From NCBI RefSeq assembly GCF_002105535.1, contig NZ_CP015848.1, positions 1,116,907 to 1,180,906 on the forward strand: a stretch of 64,000 bases of DNA, written 5' to 3'. A program made the translations under genes and the position numbers. Shown here piece after piece: positions 35,444 through 44,827 of this stretch (its first letter is position 1; the number at the start of each line of letters is the position of its first letter). The DNA comes from Magnetospirillum sp. ME-1. Its GTDB lineage: Bacteria; Pseudomonadota; Alphaproteobacteria; Rhodospirillales; Magnetospirillaceae. The notes under the pieces were generated by a model. The model did no database searches. It had not been told where the DNA came from and worked only from the letters and a program-made list of their open reading frames with translations.

Positions 35444-35833
35444 TCAGGAGGCTTTGAGGTTCAGATTGGTGAATTGGGCCATGCCGGGCGGCAGGCTGGT
35501 CGCCCTGTTCCGGATATGGTCGAGCAGCGCCATCTCCAGATCGTCGATCACCGAATCCTTGAGCAGGCTGTTCTGCAGCCAGCGCCACTTGTCCTCGGAC
35601 ACCGCACCACCGGAATCCATGACGAAACCGGCGATGGTCTGGACGAACAGGGCGACGAACGAGTCGGGATAGCGGGCGCCCGACATGATGGTGTTGAGAT
35701 CGAGAAGGACCCCCACCGTCTGCTCGGTGACGCCATAGCGCGCAAGGACGTCGGCCAGCAGCCGGACCTCGGCCTCGCTGACCTCGCCATCCTCGTAGAT
35801 GGATCGCTTGATATCCGCCAGCATGTGTTCCAT
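35444..35833 (-). CDS. small acidic helical protein, TerB-like
   Basis: 129 residues, soluble and mainly helical. MLADIKRSIYEDGEVSEAEVRLLADVLARYGV and the later SVIDDLEMALLDHI are reminiscent of TerB-like folds, where acidic pairs may bind metal, but the match is weak. A GGGAG precedes ATG 35833, preferred over the in-frame start at 35896. It is transcribed with the receptor-like channel gene, so a linked function is possible. Confidence 0.5.
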   Translation of the reverse strand: MEHMLADIKRSIYEDGEVSEAEVRLLADVLARYGVTEQTVGVLLDLNTIMSGARYPDSFVALFVQTIAGFVMDSGGAVSEDKWRWLQNSLLKDSVIDDLEMALLDHIRNRATSLPPGMAQFTNLNLKAS

Positions 35834-35974
35834 TGCAGCGTCGCTCCCTGCTTCCCTCGTGAATGGGATGCGGAAACCGGCACGTCTCCCCCGCACGGCC
35901 GCATCAATAGGTACAGTCTAGCCCCTGCACCCCATACGTTGGAAGGTGGGAACTTGTAAGATTCTGAACCGGGA
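35834..35974. other. short intergenic region
   Basis: About 140 bases between two minus-strand genes. No hairpin or promoter stands out. Confidence 0.3.
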
Positions 35975-36313
35975 TTACACATTTCCAGGCGAAATGACCT
36001 GAACCCCAGCCTGTCTGGCTATGTCCCTCAGCCTCATCAATGCCGATGGGCATAGATCGGCTACCCGAATGGCAGGAATGCCGGCCCGGATCGCCGCCAG
36101 GGCGAGGCCGGGGGACTCGCCGCAATCGAGAACCGTCTCCACGGTGTGATCGGGGAATTCGTCGCGCAAGATCCGGCAAAGAGCCCGCCACCAGCCGATG
36201 CCCTGAAATCCGGCGGTGCCGGGCGGGCTGATAAGGCTGACCGGTCGGTCGGCCTTGGCGTCGGCCAGGGCGGCGCGGGCCTGATCCAGGCAATGAACGA
36301 CGACAGCGCTCAC
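35975..36313 (-). CDS. hypothetical protein coupled to the DUF3124 gene
   Basis: 112 residues from a GTG that overlaps the upstream stop as GTGA. The sequence (VVHCLDQARAALADAKADRPVSLISPP, GIGWWRALCRILRDEFPDHTVETVLDCGESPGLALAAIRAGIPAIRV) has alternating strands and helices of a compact alpha/beta fold and two cysteines. Its C-terminal half resembles a nucleotide- or sugar-type Rossmann half-domain only in general pattern. No function assigned. Confidence 0.6.
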   Translation of the reverse strand: MSAVVVHCLDQARAALADAKADRPVSLISPPGTAGFQGIGWWRALCRILRDEFPDHTVETVLDCGESPGLALAAIRAGIPAIRVADLCPSALMRLRDIARQAGVQVISPGNV

Positions 36314-36798
36314 GGATTGGGCGAGATGGGGCGGCCGGGGCTGGTGAAGGCCACCGACTGGGTGCCGAAGAAATAGGCGTTGACCGTCTCGACCACGGGC
36401 GGATTGACCGGTCGGTCTGCCTTCCACTCCACCACGAAATTGGCGCCGCTGCCGCCGCTCTTGTCCTTGTGCTCGACGAACAGCTCGGACGAGCCCATGG
36501 GACCCAGGACCAGCGGCTTGGGCAGGTATTCGCGCAGCAGCTTGCCCTCGGTGTCGTAATAGCGCGCCGAGGTGACGGTGATGGAATGGGCGAGGTCGGT
36601 GTTGCGCAGGCTCAGCATGGACGACAGCAGCAGCTCCGAGGGCTTGCCCCGTCCGTCCAGGTTGCCGTGGGAGATGTGGGAATAGACCGGGACGTAGAGC
36701 ACCTGTCCCTTGGACAGGGCGAGGGGCTGTTCCGCCGACGCCGCCATGGGCCAGAGGATCGCTGCGGCGAACAGGGCGGCCTTCAGGGCGGAGCGCAT
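36310..36798 (-). CDS. DUF3124-family secreted protein
   Basis: 162 residues with a signal peptide (MRSALKAALFAAAILWPMAASA). The mature part matches DUF3124: QVLYVPVYSHISHGN, LLSSMLSLRNTDLAHSITV, ARYYDTEGKLLREYL and LGPMGSSELFVEHKDKSGGSGANFVVEW. The role of the family is unknown; a periplasmic beta-sandwich is likely. AAGGA lies eight bases before ATG 36798, better than the ATG nine bases upstream. Coupled to the following small gene. Confidence 0.75.
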   Translation of the reverse strand: MRSALKAALFAAAILWPMAASAEQPLALSKGQVLYVPVYSHISHGNLDGRGKPSELLLSSMLSLRNTDLAHSITVTSARYYDTEGKLLREYLPKPLVLGPMGSSELFVEHKDKSGGSGANFVVEWKADRPVNPPVVETVNAYFFGTQSVAFTSPGRPISPNP

Positions 36799-36873
36799 GG
36801 ATGTCATCCTTCGCGGATTGGCGGGTCTAAAGAAGGGTATCCTGCGCTTTGCCGGTGATCAACCCGGCCTTTG

Positions 36874-36902
36874 TTGACTCGGGTGCCCTTCGGCCATACC
36901 TT
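36874..36902 (+). promoter_or_regulatory. predicted promoter of the zapA operon
   Basis: TTGACT (36874-36879), 17 bases, TACCTT (36897-36902). A GATTC (GANTC methylation-type site) follows at 36910-36914, close to the expected transcription start. Confidence 0.5.
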
Positions 36903-36933
36903 CGGTTTCGATTCCAGAACGTGGGGATGGATC

Positions 36934-37170
36934 GTGGAACAGCGTCAGGGGCAGAGCTTGCGAAGCACCGAAGAGGCCATGCGCCGCCTGGGCGCCGCCA
37001 TCGACCGTCTTGAATCCGCTTCGGCCCGGGTGGGCGCCGGCGACCTGCTGCTGGCGGGCGAACTGCGCGGCGCCCGCGAGGACTACGCCCGGCTGGAGGA
37101 AACCACCCGCGTGGTCTCGACCCGGCTGGACGCCGCCATCGACCGCCTGCGCGACCTGCTGGAGGAGTAA
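36934..37170 (+). CDS. small coiled-coil protein upstream of zapA (DUF4164-like)
   Basis: 78 residues from GTG 36934, preceded by GGGGAT. Almost all of it is predicted coiled coil: TEEAMRRLGAAIDRLESASAR, LRGAREDYARLEETTRVVSTRLDAAIDRLRDLL. A short coiled-coil gene of the DUF4164 type regularly precedes zapA in alphaproteobacteria, and a division-linked role is likely but unproven. Five bases separate it from zapA. Confidence 0.65.
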   Translation: MEQRQGQSLRSTEEAMRRLGAAIDRLESASARVGAGDLLLAGELRGAREDYARLEETTRVVSTRLDAAIDRLRDLLEE

Positions 37171-37175
37171 GCGCC

Positions 37176-37502
37176 GTGGCTGTCGTCAACGTCACCATCA
37201 ACGGCCGTGTCTACGACATTGCCTGCGACGATTCCCAGGTGGCCCGGGTCCATGTCCTGGGCCGCGAGGTGGACGCCCGCGCCCAGCATCTGCTGTCCTC
37301 GGTGGGCTCGGTCAGCGATTCCCGCCTGCTGGTCATGGTCGGCCTGCTGCTGGCCGACGAACTGGCCGAGGCCCGCGAGGAACTGTCCAAGATCGGCGGC
37401 GAGGTCGGCGCCGCGGCCGAGGGCGACGCCAAGCTGGCCGGGCTGATCGACTCGCTGACGAGGCGCATCGAGGCCATTGCGATGCGCCTCGAAAGAGCCT
37501 AG
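37176..37502 (+). CDS. zapA: cell division protein ZapA
   Basis: 108 residues. N-terminal VNVTINGRVYDIACDDSQVARVHVLGREVDARAQHL is the ZapA globular head, followed by a coiled coil (LLADELAEAREELSKIGGEV, RRIEAIAMRLERA). It binds FtsZ and bundles filaments in the Z-ring. GTG start, with GGAGGA in the 3' end of the upstream gene. Followed by 6S RNA and fau, the conserved bacterial arrangement. Confidence 0.9.
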   Translation: MAVVNVTINGRVYDIACDDSQVARVHVLGREVDARAQHLLSSVGSVSDSRLLVMVGLLLADELAEAREELSKIGGEVGAAAEGDAKLAGLIDSLTRRIEAIAMRLERA

Positions 37503-37512
37503 CTTCAGCAAC

Positions 37513-37678
37513 GGAGCGGTCTGCTGCGCGGTGCGTCAGGCAGCCAATGTCCCTGGGGCCAATAACTTCCTCTCGGGGGCTGTCCCTGTCGGAGCCCTGG
37601 TTCCGGTATATGGCCACCCACCTGCGTAAGCAGGCCACGGAGGACTTGCATGGCCAACGGCCGAGGCGGCGCCGCTCC
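37513..37678 (+). ncRNA. ssrS: 6S RNA
   Basis: The region between zapA and fau carries the 6S landmarks: TCCCTGGGGCC near 37550, a central open region, GAGCCCTGGTTCCGGTATATGG near 37590-37612 and CCCACCTGCGTAAGCAGG. GGAGCGG (37513) pairs with CCGCTCC (37672) to close the structure. The ends are approximate. 6S RNA mimics an open promoter and binds the housekeeping RNA polymerase in stationary phase. Confidence 0.82.
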
Positions 37679-37692
37679 ACTCCATTGATGCC

Positions 37693-38277
37693 ATGACCCA
37701 GCCCACCCCTTCTTCCGCGAAGACCCGGTTGCGACCCATCGCCCGCCAGAGACGGCGCGACGAAGCCGCCGCCAATGGTCCCGCCGCCGCCCTCGCCCTG
37801 GCCGGGCTGGCCGGGGCGCTGGGCCTGCCCGAGGCGAGCGTGGTGGCCGGCTACTGGCCGCTGGAAGGCGAGATCGACCCTGTGCCGCTGATGGAGGCCC
37901 TGGCTTCGCGGGGCCATGTCCTGGCCCTGCCGGCGGTGACCGAGACGGGCGGCATCCTGGAATTCCGCCGCTGGACGCCCGGCGAGACCCTGGAGGCCGG
38001 GCCGCACGGCACCCGCCACCCGCCCGCCGTGCCGCCCGTCATCCCCGGCGTCGTGCTGGCGCCGCTGCTGGCCTTCGACAGAAGGGGGTTCCGTCTGGGC
38101 TATGGCGGCGGATATTATGACAGGACCCTGGGTGAACTGCGCCGGAGCGGGGCGATCCTCGCCATCGGCCTGGCCTTCGCCGCCCAGGAGGTGGGCACCG
38201 TTCCAACCGATCCCTGGGACATTCCCCTGGATCTGATAGCCACGGAGCAGGGCGTGATCGTGACGGCGGGCAAATGA
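37693..38277 (+). CDS. fau: 5-formyltetrahydrofolate cyclo-ligase
   Basis: 194 residues. N-terminal KTRLRPIARQRRRDEAAA, central GYWPLEGEIDPVPLMEAL, and the nucleotide site FDRRGFRLGYGGGYYDRTLGEL. It converts 5-formyl-THF to methenyl-THF with ATP. It starts 14 bases after the 6S RNA, as usual for ygfA/fau, and overlaps the next gene by ATGA. Confidence 0.92.
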   Translation: MTQPTPSSAKTRLRPIARQRRRDEAAANGPAAALALAGLAGALGLPEASVVAGYWPLEGEIDPVPLMEALASRGHVLALPAVTETGGILEFRRWTPGETLEAGPHGTRHPPAVPPVIPGVVLAPLLAFDRRGFRLGYGGGYYDRTLGELRRSGAILAIGLAFAAQEVGTVPTDPWDIPLDLIATEQGVIVTAGK

Positions 38278-39092
38278 GACTTCTGTACATGGGTGACGTG
38301 GTCGGGCGATCGGGGCGCGACGTGATCGCCGGGCGCATGGCCGAGATCAAGAGCCGCCTGTCGCCGGATTTCATCGTGGCGAACGGCGAGAACGCCGCCC
38401 ACGGCTTCGGCATCACGCCCAAGATCTGCGAGGATTTCTTCGCCATGGGCGTGGACGTGATCACGCTGGGCAACCACACCTGGGACCAGCGCGAGATCAT
38501 CCCCTATCTGGACGGCGAGGCCCGGGTGCTGCGTCCGCTCAACTATCCCGCCGGCACGCCGGGGCGCGGCACCGGCATTTATGCGGGGCCGCGCGGGCGC
38601 AAGGTGATGGTGGTCCAGGTGATGGGCCGCCTGTTCATGGATGCCCTGGACGATCCCTTCGCCGCGCTGGAATCGGTGCTGGCCAAGGCCCGCATGGGGG
38701 CCGGCGGGGTGGATGCCATCATCGTCGACGTCCATGCCGAAGCCTCCAGCGAGAAGATGGCGATCGGCCATCTGTCGGACGGCCGCGCCAGCCTGGTGGT
38801 GGGCAGCCATTCCCACGTTCCCACCGCCGATTGTCAGGTTCTGGTCAAGGGAACCGCCTATCAAACCGACGCCGGCATGTGCGGCGATTATGATTCGGTG
38901 ATCGGCATGAAGAAGGACGCCGCCATCTTCAAGTTCGTGCGCAAGATTCCCGGCGAGCGCCTGTCGCCCGCCGAAGGGCCGGGCACCCTGTGCGGCGTGA
39001 TGGTCGAAACCGATGACCGCACGGGGCTGGCCTTGCGCGCCGCGCCGCTGCGCCTGGGCGGGCGGCTGGCCGAGTGCTGGCCCGATTGGTAG
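38274..39092 (+). CDS. YmdB-family metallophosphoesterase
   Basis: 272 residues, full length for the TIGR00282/YmdB family. MRLLYMGDVVGRSGRDVIAGRM, VANGENAAHGFGITPKICEDFF, TLGNHTWDQREI, VDVHAEASSEKMAIG and GSHSHVPTADCQVL provide the metal ligands. Homologues hydrolyse 2',3'-cyclic nucleotides or cAMP and influence biofilm formation. The start overlaps the fau stop. Confidence 0.88.
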   Translation: MRLLYMGDVVGRSGRDVIAGRMAEIKSRLSPDFIVANGENAAHGFGITPKICEDFFAMGVDVITLGNHTWDQREIIPYLDGEARVLRPLNYPAGTPGRGTGIYAGPRGRKVMVVQVMGRLFMDALDDPFAALESVLAKARMGAGGVDAIIVDVHAEASSEKMAIGHLSDGRASLVVGSHSHVPTADCQVLVKGTAYQTDAGMCGDYDSVIGMKKDAAIFKFVRKIPGERLSPAEGPGTLCGVMVETDDRTGLALRAAPLRLGGRLAECWPDW

Positions 39093-39105
39093 AGCGGAGA
39101 GAGGG

Positions 39106-39714
39106 ATGATGAAGGCTGTTTTTTCGCTTGTTCTGGCGGTCGTGCTGCTGGCCGTCCAGCCGGCGCGGGCAGCCGGCGGCCCCGAGGCCGAGGCCCTTGT
39201 CCGCCAGGCCGTCGCCGACGCGGCGGCCACTTTCGCGGGCGGCCCCTACAGCCGCGAGGTCAGCCGCGACAAGGTCGCCGCCCTGGTGGGCAAATACGGC
39301 GACATCGCCTTTGAATCCGAACTGATCCTGGGGCGCTACTGGCGCAAGGCGACCGAGGCGCAGAAGGAGACGTTCTCCAATCTGCTGATCCCCTTCTTCG
39401 TCGCCACCTATGCCGAGCTGACCGATAATTCGTCGGGCTCGACCCAGGTGGAGGTGCTGGGCAGCGAGGAAAAGTCCGACGGCGTGCTGGTCAAGGCCCG
39501 CATGATCATGTCGCCCGAAGACAGCGTGGTCCTGTCCTTCGTCATCACCCGTAACCCGGCGGGCCGGCTGGTGATCACCGACGTCATCGCCGAAGGCGCC
39601 GGATTGCTCACCACCATCCGCTCCGACTTCACCTCGGTGGTGCGGGGCGCCGGCGGCAATCTCGAGGTGCTGTTCGACGCCATGAAGAAGAAGATCGACA
39701 CTGCGGCGAAGTGA
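39106..39714 (+). CDS. mlaC: MlaC/Ttg2D-type phospholipid-binding protein
   Basis: 202 residues with a signal peptide (MMKAVFSLVLAVVLLAVQPARA). The mature part shows the MlaC pattern: VSRDKVAALVGKYGDIAFESELILGRYWRKATEAQKETFSNLLIPFFVATYAEL as consecutive family blocks, then VVLSFVITRNPAGRLVITDVIAEG. It ferries phospholipid between membranes for the Mla pathway. No mlaEFD genes are adjacent, so it is either a stray mlaC or a paralogue. GGAGAGAGGG precedes the two possible ATGs (39106, 39109). Confidence 0.82.
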   Translation: MMKAVFSLVLAVVLLAVQPARAAGGPEAEALVRQAVADAAATFAGGPYSREVSRDKVAALVGKYGDIAFESELILGRYWRKATEAQKETFSNLLIPFFVATYAELTDNSSGSTQVEVLGSEEKSDGVLVKARMIMSPEDSVVLSFVITRNPAGRLVITDVIAEGAGLLTTIRSDFTSVVRGAGGNLEVLFDAMKKKIDTAAK

Positions 39715-39793
39715 ATAAAGTTTGCCGAGGGGCTAACTTTTTCGGGGCGCGGGGCGAATATCCGGGGTAGCCATCATTTTCGGAGGAAGCGTC

Positions 39794-40162
39794 ATGCCCC
39801 GCCTGATCCTGCTGTTCGTCCTGATCCTGCTCTCCCCCGCGGCCCAGGCTGCCCAGATGTGGGACAAGACGGCGTTCGAGGCCGCCCAGGCGGCCGGCTC
39901 GCCCATCCTGGTCCACGTCACCGCGCCCTGGTGCCCCACCTGCAAGGCGCAGAAGCCCACGGTGGACAGGCTGGAATCCTCCAATCCGGCGCTCAAGGTG
40001 TTCGCGGTGGATTTCGACAGCCAGAAGGACGCCCTGGCCTATCTCGGGGTGAAAAGCCAGAGCACCCTGATTTCCTATCGCGGCAAGGTGGAGGTGGGGC
40101 GCTCTACCGCCGTCACCGATCCGGCGGCCATCACCGAGATGGTGGTGCGCGCCAGCCATTAG
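39794..40162 (+). CDS. periplasmic thioredoxin-like protein
   Basis: 122 residues with a signal peptide (MPRLILLFVLILLSPAAQA). Thioredoxin fold with the active site APWCPTCKAQKP, then VFAVDFDSQKDALAYLGVKSQSTLISYRG, including the cis-proline-like position replaced by Thr (QSTLI). GGAGG eight bases before the ATG. It probably reduces or oxidises periplasmic disulphides; the partner is unknown. Confidence 0.83.
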   Translation: MPRLILLFVLILLSPAAQAAQMWDKTAFEAAQAAGSPILVHVTAPWCPTCKAQKPTVDRLESSNPALKVFAVDFDSQKDALAYLGVKSQSTLISYRGKVEVGRSTAVTDPAAITEMVVRASH

Positions 40163-40186
40163 ACCCACATTTCAAGCCATAGGGTG

Positions 40187-40216
40187 GGCATCACGCCATT
40201 CCGGCGGCGTGATGCC
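40187..40216. terminator. hairpin after the thioredoxin gene
   Basis: GGCATCACGCC (40187-40197) and GGCGTGATGCC (40206-40216) form a perfect 11-base stem with an eight-base loop. Only TGTTGCTTTG follows, so termination is likely but not a textbook case. Confidence 0.55.
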
Positions 40217-40285
40217 TGTTGCTTTGCCACAACATGTGGTATAGGCACCGGTCAATCTTCATTTCATCGGGATTTGGTGGCGGAT

Positions 40286-41035
40286 ATGGCCGGGCATTCA
40301 CAGTTCAAGAACATCATGCACCGCAAGGGCGCGCAGGACGCCAAGCGGGCCAAGGTCTTCACCAAGCTGATCCGCGAACTGACCGTCTCGGCCAAAACCG
40401 GCCTGCCCGACCCGGCCATGAACCCGCGCCTGCGCGCCGCCATCATGGCGGCCCGCGCCGCCAACATGCCCAAGGACACCATGGAGCGCGCCATCAAGCG
40501 CGGCGCCGGCGGTGACGACGGCACCAATTACGAGGAAGTGCGCTACGAGGGCTATGGCCCCGGTTCGGTGGCCATCATCGTCGAGGGCCTGACCGACAAC
40601 CGCAACCGTACCGCCACCGAGGTGCGCACCGCCTTCAACAAGAACGGTGGCGCCCTGGGTGAGACCAATTCGGTGTCGTTCATGTTCGACCGGGTGGGCG
40701 CCATCCGCTATCCCGCGTCCGCCGCCGGGCCCGAGGCCATGTTCGAAGGCGCCCTGGACGCCGGTGCCGACAACGTGGAATCCGACGAGGACGGCCACGA
40801 GATCACCTGCGCCCCCGACGATCTGGGCGCGGTGCGCGACGCGCTGGAGGCCAAGTTCGGCACGCCGGAATACGCCCGCCTGGACTGGAAGCCCCAGACC
40901 ACCGTGCCGGTCGCCGACGAGGAAACCGCCCGCACCCTTTTGAAGCTGCTGGATATCCTGGAAGACAACGACGACGTCCAGCGCGTCCAGGCCAATTTCG
41001 AGATTCCCGACGAGATCATGGAAAAGCTGGGGTGA
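40286..41035 (+). CDS. yebC: YebC/PmpR-family protein
   Basis: 249 residues, full length. It starts [23 protein letters not shown], then [48 protein letters not shown], and [13 protein letters not shown]. YebC proteins act as transcriptional regulators and, in recent work, as translation factors relieving ribosome stalling at prolines. ATG 40286 begins the family sequence; an in-frame start 102 bases upstream is rejected. It overlaps ruvC by GTGA. Confidence 0.94.
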   Translation: MAGHSQFKNIMHRKGAQDAKRAKVFTKLIRELTVSAKTGLPDPAMNPRLRAAIMAARAANMPKDTMERAIKRGAGGDDGTNYEEVRYEGYGPGSVAIIVEGLTDNRNRTATEVRTAFNKNGGALGETNSVSFMFDRVGAIRYPASAAGPEAMFEGALDAGADNVESDEDGHEITCAPDDLGAVRDALEAKFGTPEYARLDWKPQTTVPVADEETARTLLKLLDILEDNDDVQRVQANFEIPDEIMEKLG

Positions 41036-41532
41036 GAATTTTGGGGTTGGACCCGGGGTTGCGCAATACCGGCTGGGGCGTCATCGACGCCGTGGACAAC
41101 CGGCTGCGCCATGTGGCGGACGGGGTGATCCGTCCCGATGCCTCCGCCGCCCTGGCCGAGCGCCTGGTCCAGCTCCATGACGGCATTCTGTCGGTGATCG
41201 CCGAATTCGGCCCCGACGAGGCGGCGGTGGAAGAGACCTTCGTCAACATGAACCCGGCCAGCACGCTGAAGCTGGGCCAGGCCCGGGGCGTGGTGCTGCT
41301 GGTGCCCGCCAAGGCCGGCTTGCCGGTGGGCGAATACGCCGCCACCCTGGTCAAGCAATCGGTGGTGGGAACGGGCCGCGCCGCCAAGGAGCAGGTGGGC
41401 ATGATGGTCCGTACCCTGCTGCCCGGCTGCCTCGCCGCCACCCCCGATGCCGCCGACGCCTTGGCGGTGGCCATCTGCCACGCCCATCATCGCGGCACGC
41501 AGCAGAAACTGGCAAAGGCGGGCGCGCGATGA
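41032..41532 (+). CDS. ruvC: Holliday junction endonuclease RuvC
   Basis: 166 residues. RNase H-like fold with the acidic residues in [27 protein letters not shown], and [12 protein letters not shown]. It cuts Holliday junctions symmetrically with RuvAB. GTG start in a GTGA overlap with yebC, and ATGA overlap with ruvA, so the operon is tightly coupled. Confidence 0.95.
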   Translation: MRILGLDPGLRNTGWGVIDAVDNRLRHVADGVIRPDASAALAERLVQLHDGILSVIAEFGPDEAAVEETFVNMNPASTLKLGQARGVVLLVPAKAGLPVGEYAATLVKQSVVGTGRAAKEQVGMMVRTLLPGCLAATPDAADALAVAICHAHHRGTQQKLAKAGAR

Positions 41533-42161
41533 TCGCCAAGCTGAAGGGCCTGATCGATTCGCTGGGCGACGACTGGGCGGTGGTCGACTGCAACGGCGTC
41601 GGCTATCTGGTGACCTGCTCGGCCAAGACCCTGGCGCGGCTGGAAGCCGGTACCGCTTGCGCCCTGTTCGTCGAGACCCAGGTGCGCGAAGACGCCATTT
41701 CACTGTTCGGCTTTCTCGAGACCGGCGAGCGCGACTGGTTCCGGCTGCTGACCACGGTGCAGGGCGTGGGCGCCAAGGTGGCGCTGGCCATCCTGTCGGT
41801 GGCTTCGCCCGAGCAATTGCTGCAGATCATCGCGGCGCAGGACAAGACCGGCCTGACCCGGGCCAACGGCGTGGGGCCGAAGCTGGCGGTGCGCATCCTC
41901 ACCGAGCTGAAGGACAAGGCGGGCAAGATCGCGCTGGGCGGCTTCCACGCCGCCGCCGGCGCCGTGGCCTCGGCCGCGCCGCTGCCCGCCGCCTCGGGCC
42001 GCCTGGAGGACGCCGTCTCCGCCCTGGTCAATCTGGGCTACAAGCGCCTGGAGGCCTTCCAGGCGGTGGGCGAGGCCGCCCGCGAGCTGGGTGACGAGGC
42101 CGAGTCCTCCGCCCTGATCCGCGCCGCGCTGAAGCGGCTGGGCAAGGGGCTGCTGGCATGA
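41529..42161 (+). CDS. ruvA: Holliday junction helicase subunit RuvA
   Basis: 210 residues. N-terminal OB fold [28 protein letters not shown], helix-hairpin-helix pair ([36 protein letters not shown]), an Ala-rich linker and the RuvB-contacting domain III ([22 protein letters not shown]). It binds the four-way junction as a tetramer. Confidence 0.95.
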   Translation: MIAKLKGLIDSLGDDWAVVDCNGVGYLVTCSAKTLARLEAGTACALFVETQVREDAISLFGFLETGERDWFRLLTTVQGVGAKVALAILSVASPEQLLQIIAAQDKTGLTRANGVGPKLAVRILTELKDKAGKIALGGFHAAAGAVASAAPLPAASGRLEDAVSALVNLGYKRLEAFQAVGEAARELGDEAESSALIRAALKRLGKGLLA

Positions 42162-43201
42162 CGCCCCGCATGGTCTCGCCCGAGCAGAACGCCGCCGATG
42201 CCGAGACCTCGCTCCGGCCGCTGTCGCTGGACGATTTCGTCGGGCAGCGGCAGGTGTGCGAGAATTTGAAGGTCTTCATCAGTGCGGCCCGCGCCCGCGG
42301 CGACGCGCTGGACCATGTGCTGTTCCATGGCCCGCCCGGCCTGGGCAAGACCACGCTCGCCCAGATCGTCGCCCGCGAACTGGGGGTGGGTTTTCGCGCC
42401 ACCTCGGGGCCGGTGATCCAGCGGGCCGGTGATCTGGCGGCGCTCTTGACCAATCTGGAGCCCAACGACGTCCTGTTCATCGACGAGATCCATCGCCTTA
42501 ATCCTGCCATAGAGGAGGTTCTCTATCCTGCGATGGAGGACTTTCAGTTGGATCTGATCATCGGTGAAGGGCCGGCGGCCCGTTCCGTCCGTATCGATCT
42601 GCCCCGCTTCACCTTGGTGGGGGCCACCACGCGCTCAGGGCTTCTGACCACGCCCTTGCGCGAGCGGTTCGGCATTCCCTGCCGCATGAATTTCTACGAG
42701 CCGGCCGAGCTGGAAAGCATCGTGTCGCGCGGCGCCCGCGTGCTGGGCTTCGATCTCACCGCCGACGGCTCGGCCGAGGTGGCGCGCCGGTCGCGCGGCA
42801 CGCCCCGCGTGGCGGGACGGCTGCTGCGCCGGGTGCGCGACTTCGCCGCCGTGGCGGGTAAGTCGCCGGTGGATGCGCTCGTCGCCGACGCGGCACTGAA
42901 CCGTCTGGAGGTGGACCGCATCGGCCTGGATGCCATGGACCGCCGCTATCTTCGCTGCATCGCCGAGAATTACGGCGGCGGGCCGGTGGGCGTCGAAACC
43001 CTGGCCGCGGCGCTGTCGGAAAGCCGCGACACCCTGGAAGAGGTGGTCGAGCCCTATCTGCTGCAGCAGGGCATGATCCAGCGCACGCCCCGGGGGCGCA
43101 TGCTGTCGGCCTCGGGCTTCAGGCATATCGGGATCAACCCGCCCAAGGACCTTTTGGTGCAGCTGGATCTCTTGACCCGCATGGACGAGGAGGGGGAATG
43201 A
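42158..43201 (+). CDS. ruvB: Holliday junction helicase ATPase RuvB
   Basis: 347 residues. [22 protein letters not shown], Walker A GPPGLGKT, Walker [12 protein letters not shown], sensor 1 GATTRSG, arginine-rich sensor 2 region and a C-terminal winged helix ([21 protein letters not shown]). It drives branch migration with RuvA. Overlaps ybgC by ATGA. Confidence 0.96.
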   Translation: MTPRMVSPEQNAADAETSLRPLSLDDFVGQRQVCENLKVFISAARARGDALDHVLFHGPPGLGKTTLAQIVARELGVGFRATSGPVIQRAGDLAALLTNLEPNDVLFIDEIHRLNPAIEEVLYPAMEDFQLDLIIGEGPAARSVRIDLPRFTLVGATTRSGLLTTPLRERFGIPCRMNFYEPAELESIVSRGARVLGFDLTADGSAEVARRSRGTPRVAGRLLRRVRDFAAVAGKSPVDALVADAALNRLEVDRIGLDAMDRRYLRCIAENYGGGPVGVETLAAALSESRDTLEEVVEPYLLQQGMIQRTPRGRMLSASGFRHIGINPPKDLLVQLDLLTRMDEEGE

Positions 43202-43623
43202 GCGCCATTCACACTTTCCCCATCCGCGTCTATTACGAGGACACCGATGCCGGCGGCATCGTCTACCACTCCAACTACCTGAATTTCGCCGAGCGGGCGC
43301 GCACCGAGCTGGTGCGCGAGCTGGGCGTCAGCCAGCGGGACATGCTGGAGGAGGGTGAGGGAACCGCCTTCGCGGTGCGCTCGGCCCACATCGACTTTCT
43401 GCGTCCGGCCAGGCTGGACGACCTGCTTTCGGTTCAAACCGAGGTGACTTCCATCGGCGGTGCCAGTATTGAACTGGACCAGCGGATCATCCGCGCCGAC
43501 GACGGAACTGAATTGGTGCGCATCGGGGTGCGCCTGGGCTATATCACCCTGTCCGGCAAACCGGCCCGCATTCCGGCGCCGGTCAGGGAATTGTTCGCGA
43601 AGCGGATCAGCGAAAGGCGGTAG
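43198..43623 (+). CDS. ybgC: acyl-CoA thioesterase YbgC
   Basis: 141 residues of the hotdog fold. [37 protein letters not shown] contains the catalytic aspartate and the 4-hydroxybenzoyl-CoA thioesterase signature. It is the usual first gene of the tol-pal cluster and may act in lipid metabolism at the inner membrane. Five bases before tolQ. Confidence 0.93.
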   Translation: MSAIHTFPIRVYYEDTDAGGIVYHSNYLNFAERARTELVRELGVSQRDMLEEGEGTAFAVRSAHIDFLRPARLDDLLSVQTEVTSIGGASIELDQRIIRADDGTELVRIGVRLGYITLSGKPARIPAPVRELFAKRISERR

Positions 43624-43628
43624 GTATC

Positions 43629-44353
43629 ATGGATCCTTCTCAGGCAGTAGGGGCGGCCGGAGCGGCGGCGCAGATGGACTTGTCCATGTGGGCGCTGTTC
43701 ATGCGCGCCGACATCATCGTCAAGTTCGTCATGATCGCCCTGCTTCTGGCCTCGTTCTGGTGCTGGGCCATCATCTTCGACAAGCTGATGAAGGTGCGCC
43801 AGCTGAGCACCCGGGCCGACCAGTTCGAGGAAGCCTTCTGGTCCGGCGGCTCGCTGGAGGAGCTCTACGACCGCATCGGCGCCCGGCCGCTGGACCCCAT
43901 GTCGTCCATCTTCGTGGCCGCCATGCGCGAATGGCGGCGTTCGGCGGCCAAGGGTCTGGCCGACCGCGATTCCACGCGGGCCAGCCTGCCCCAGCGCATC
44001 GACCGGGTAATGAGCGTGACCTTGGGGCGCGAGATGGAGCTTCTGGAGCGCCGCCTGGGCTTTTTGGCCTCGGTGGGCTCGACGGCGCCGTTCATCGGCC
44101 TGTTCGGCACGGTGTGGGGCATCATGAACTCGTTCCAGTCCATCGCCGCGACCAAGAACACCTCGCTGGCCGTGGTGGCGCCCGGCATCGCCGAGGCGCT
44201 GTTCGCCACCGCTCTCGGCCTGGTGGCCGCCATTCCGGCGGTGATCGCCTACAACAAGATCTCCACCGATCTCGACCGCTATTCCAAGCGCCTGGAGAAC
44301 TTCGCCGGTGAGTTCGGCGCCATCCTGTCGCGCCAGCTCGAGGAGAAGGCCTG

Positions 44354-44354
<1 letters not shown>
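43629..44354 (+). CDS. tolQ: TolQ, proton-channel subunit of the Tol-Pal system
   Basis: 241 residues with three membrane helices: about 35-55 ([21 protein letters not shown]), about 145-165 and about 180-205 ([26 protein letters not shown]). The MotA/TolQ/ExbB domain has [13 protein letters not shown]. With TolR it uses the proton gradient to energise TolA. It overlaps tolR by one base. Confidence 0.95.
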
Positions 44355-44818
<464 letters not shown>

Positions 44819-44827
44819 GCTTCCATC

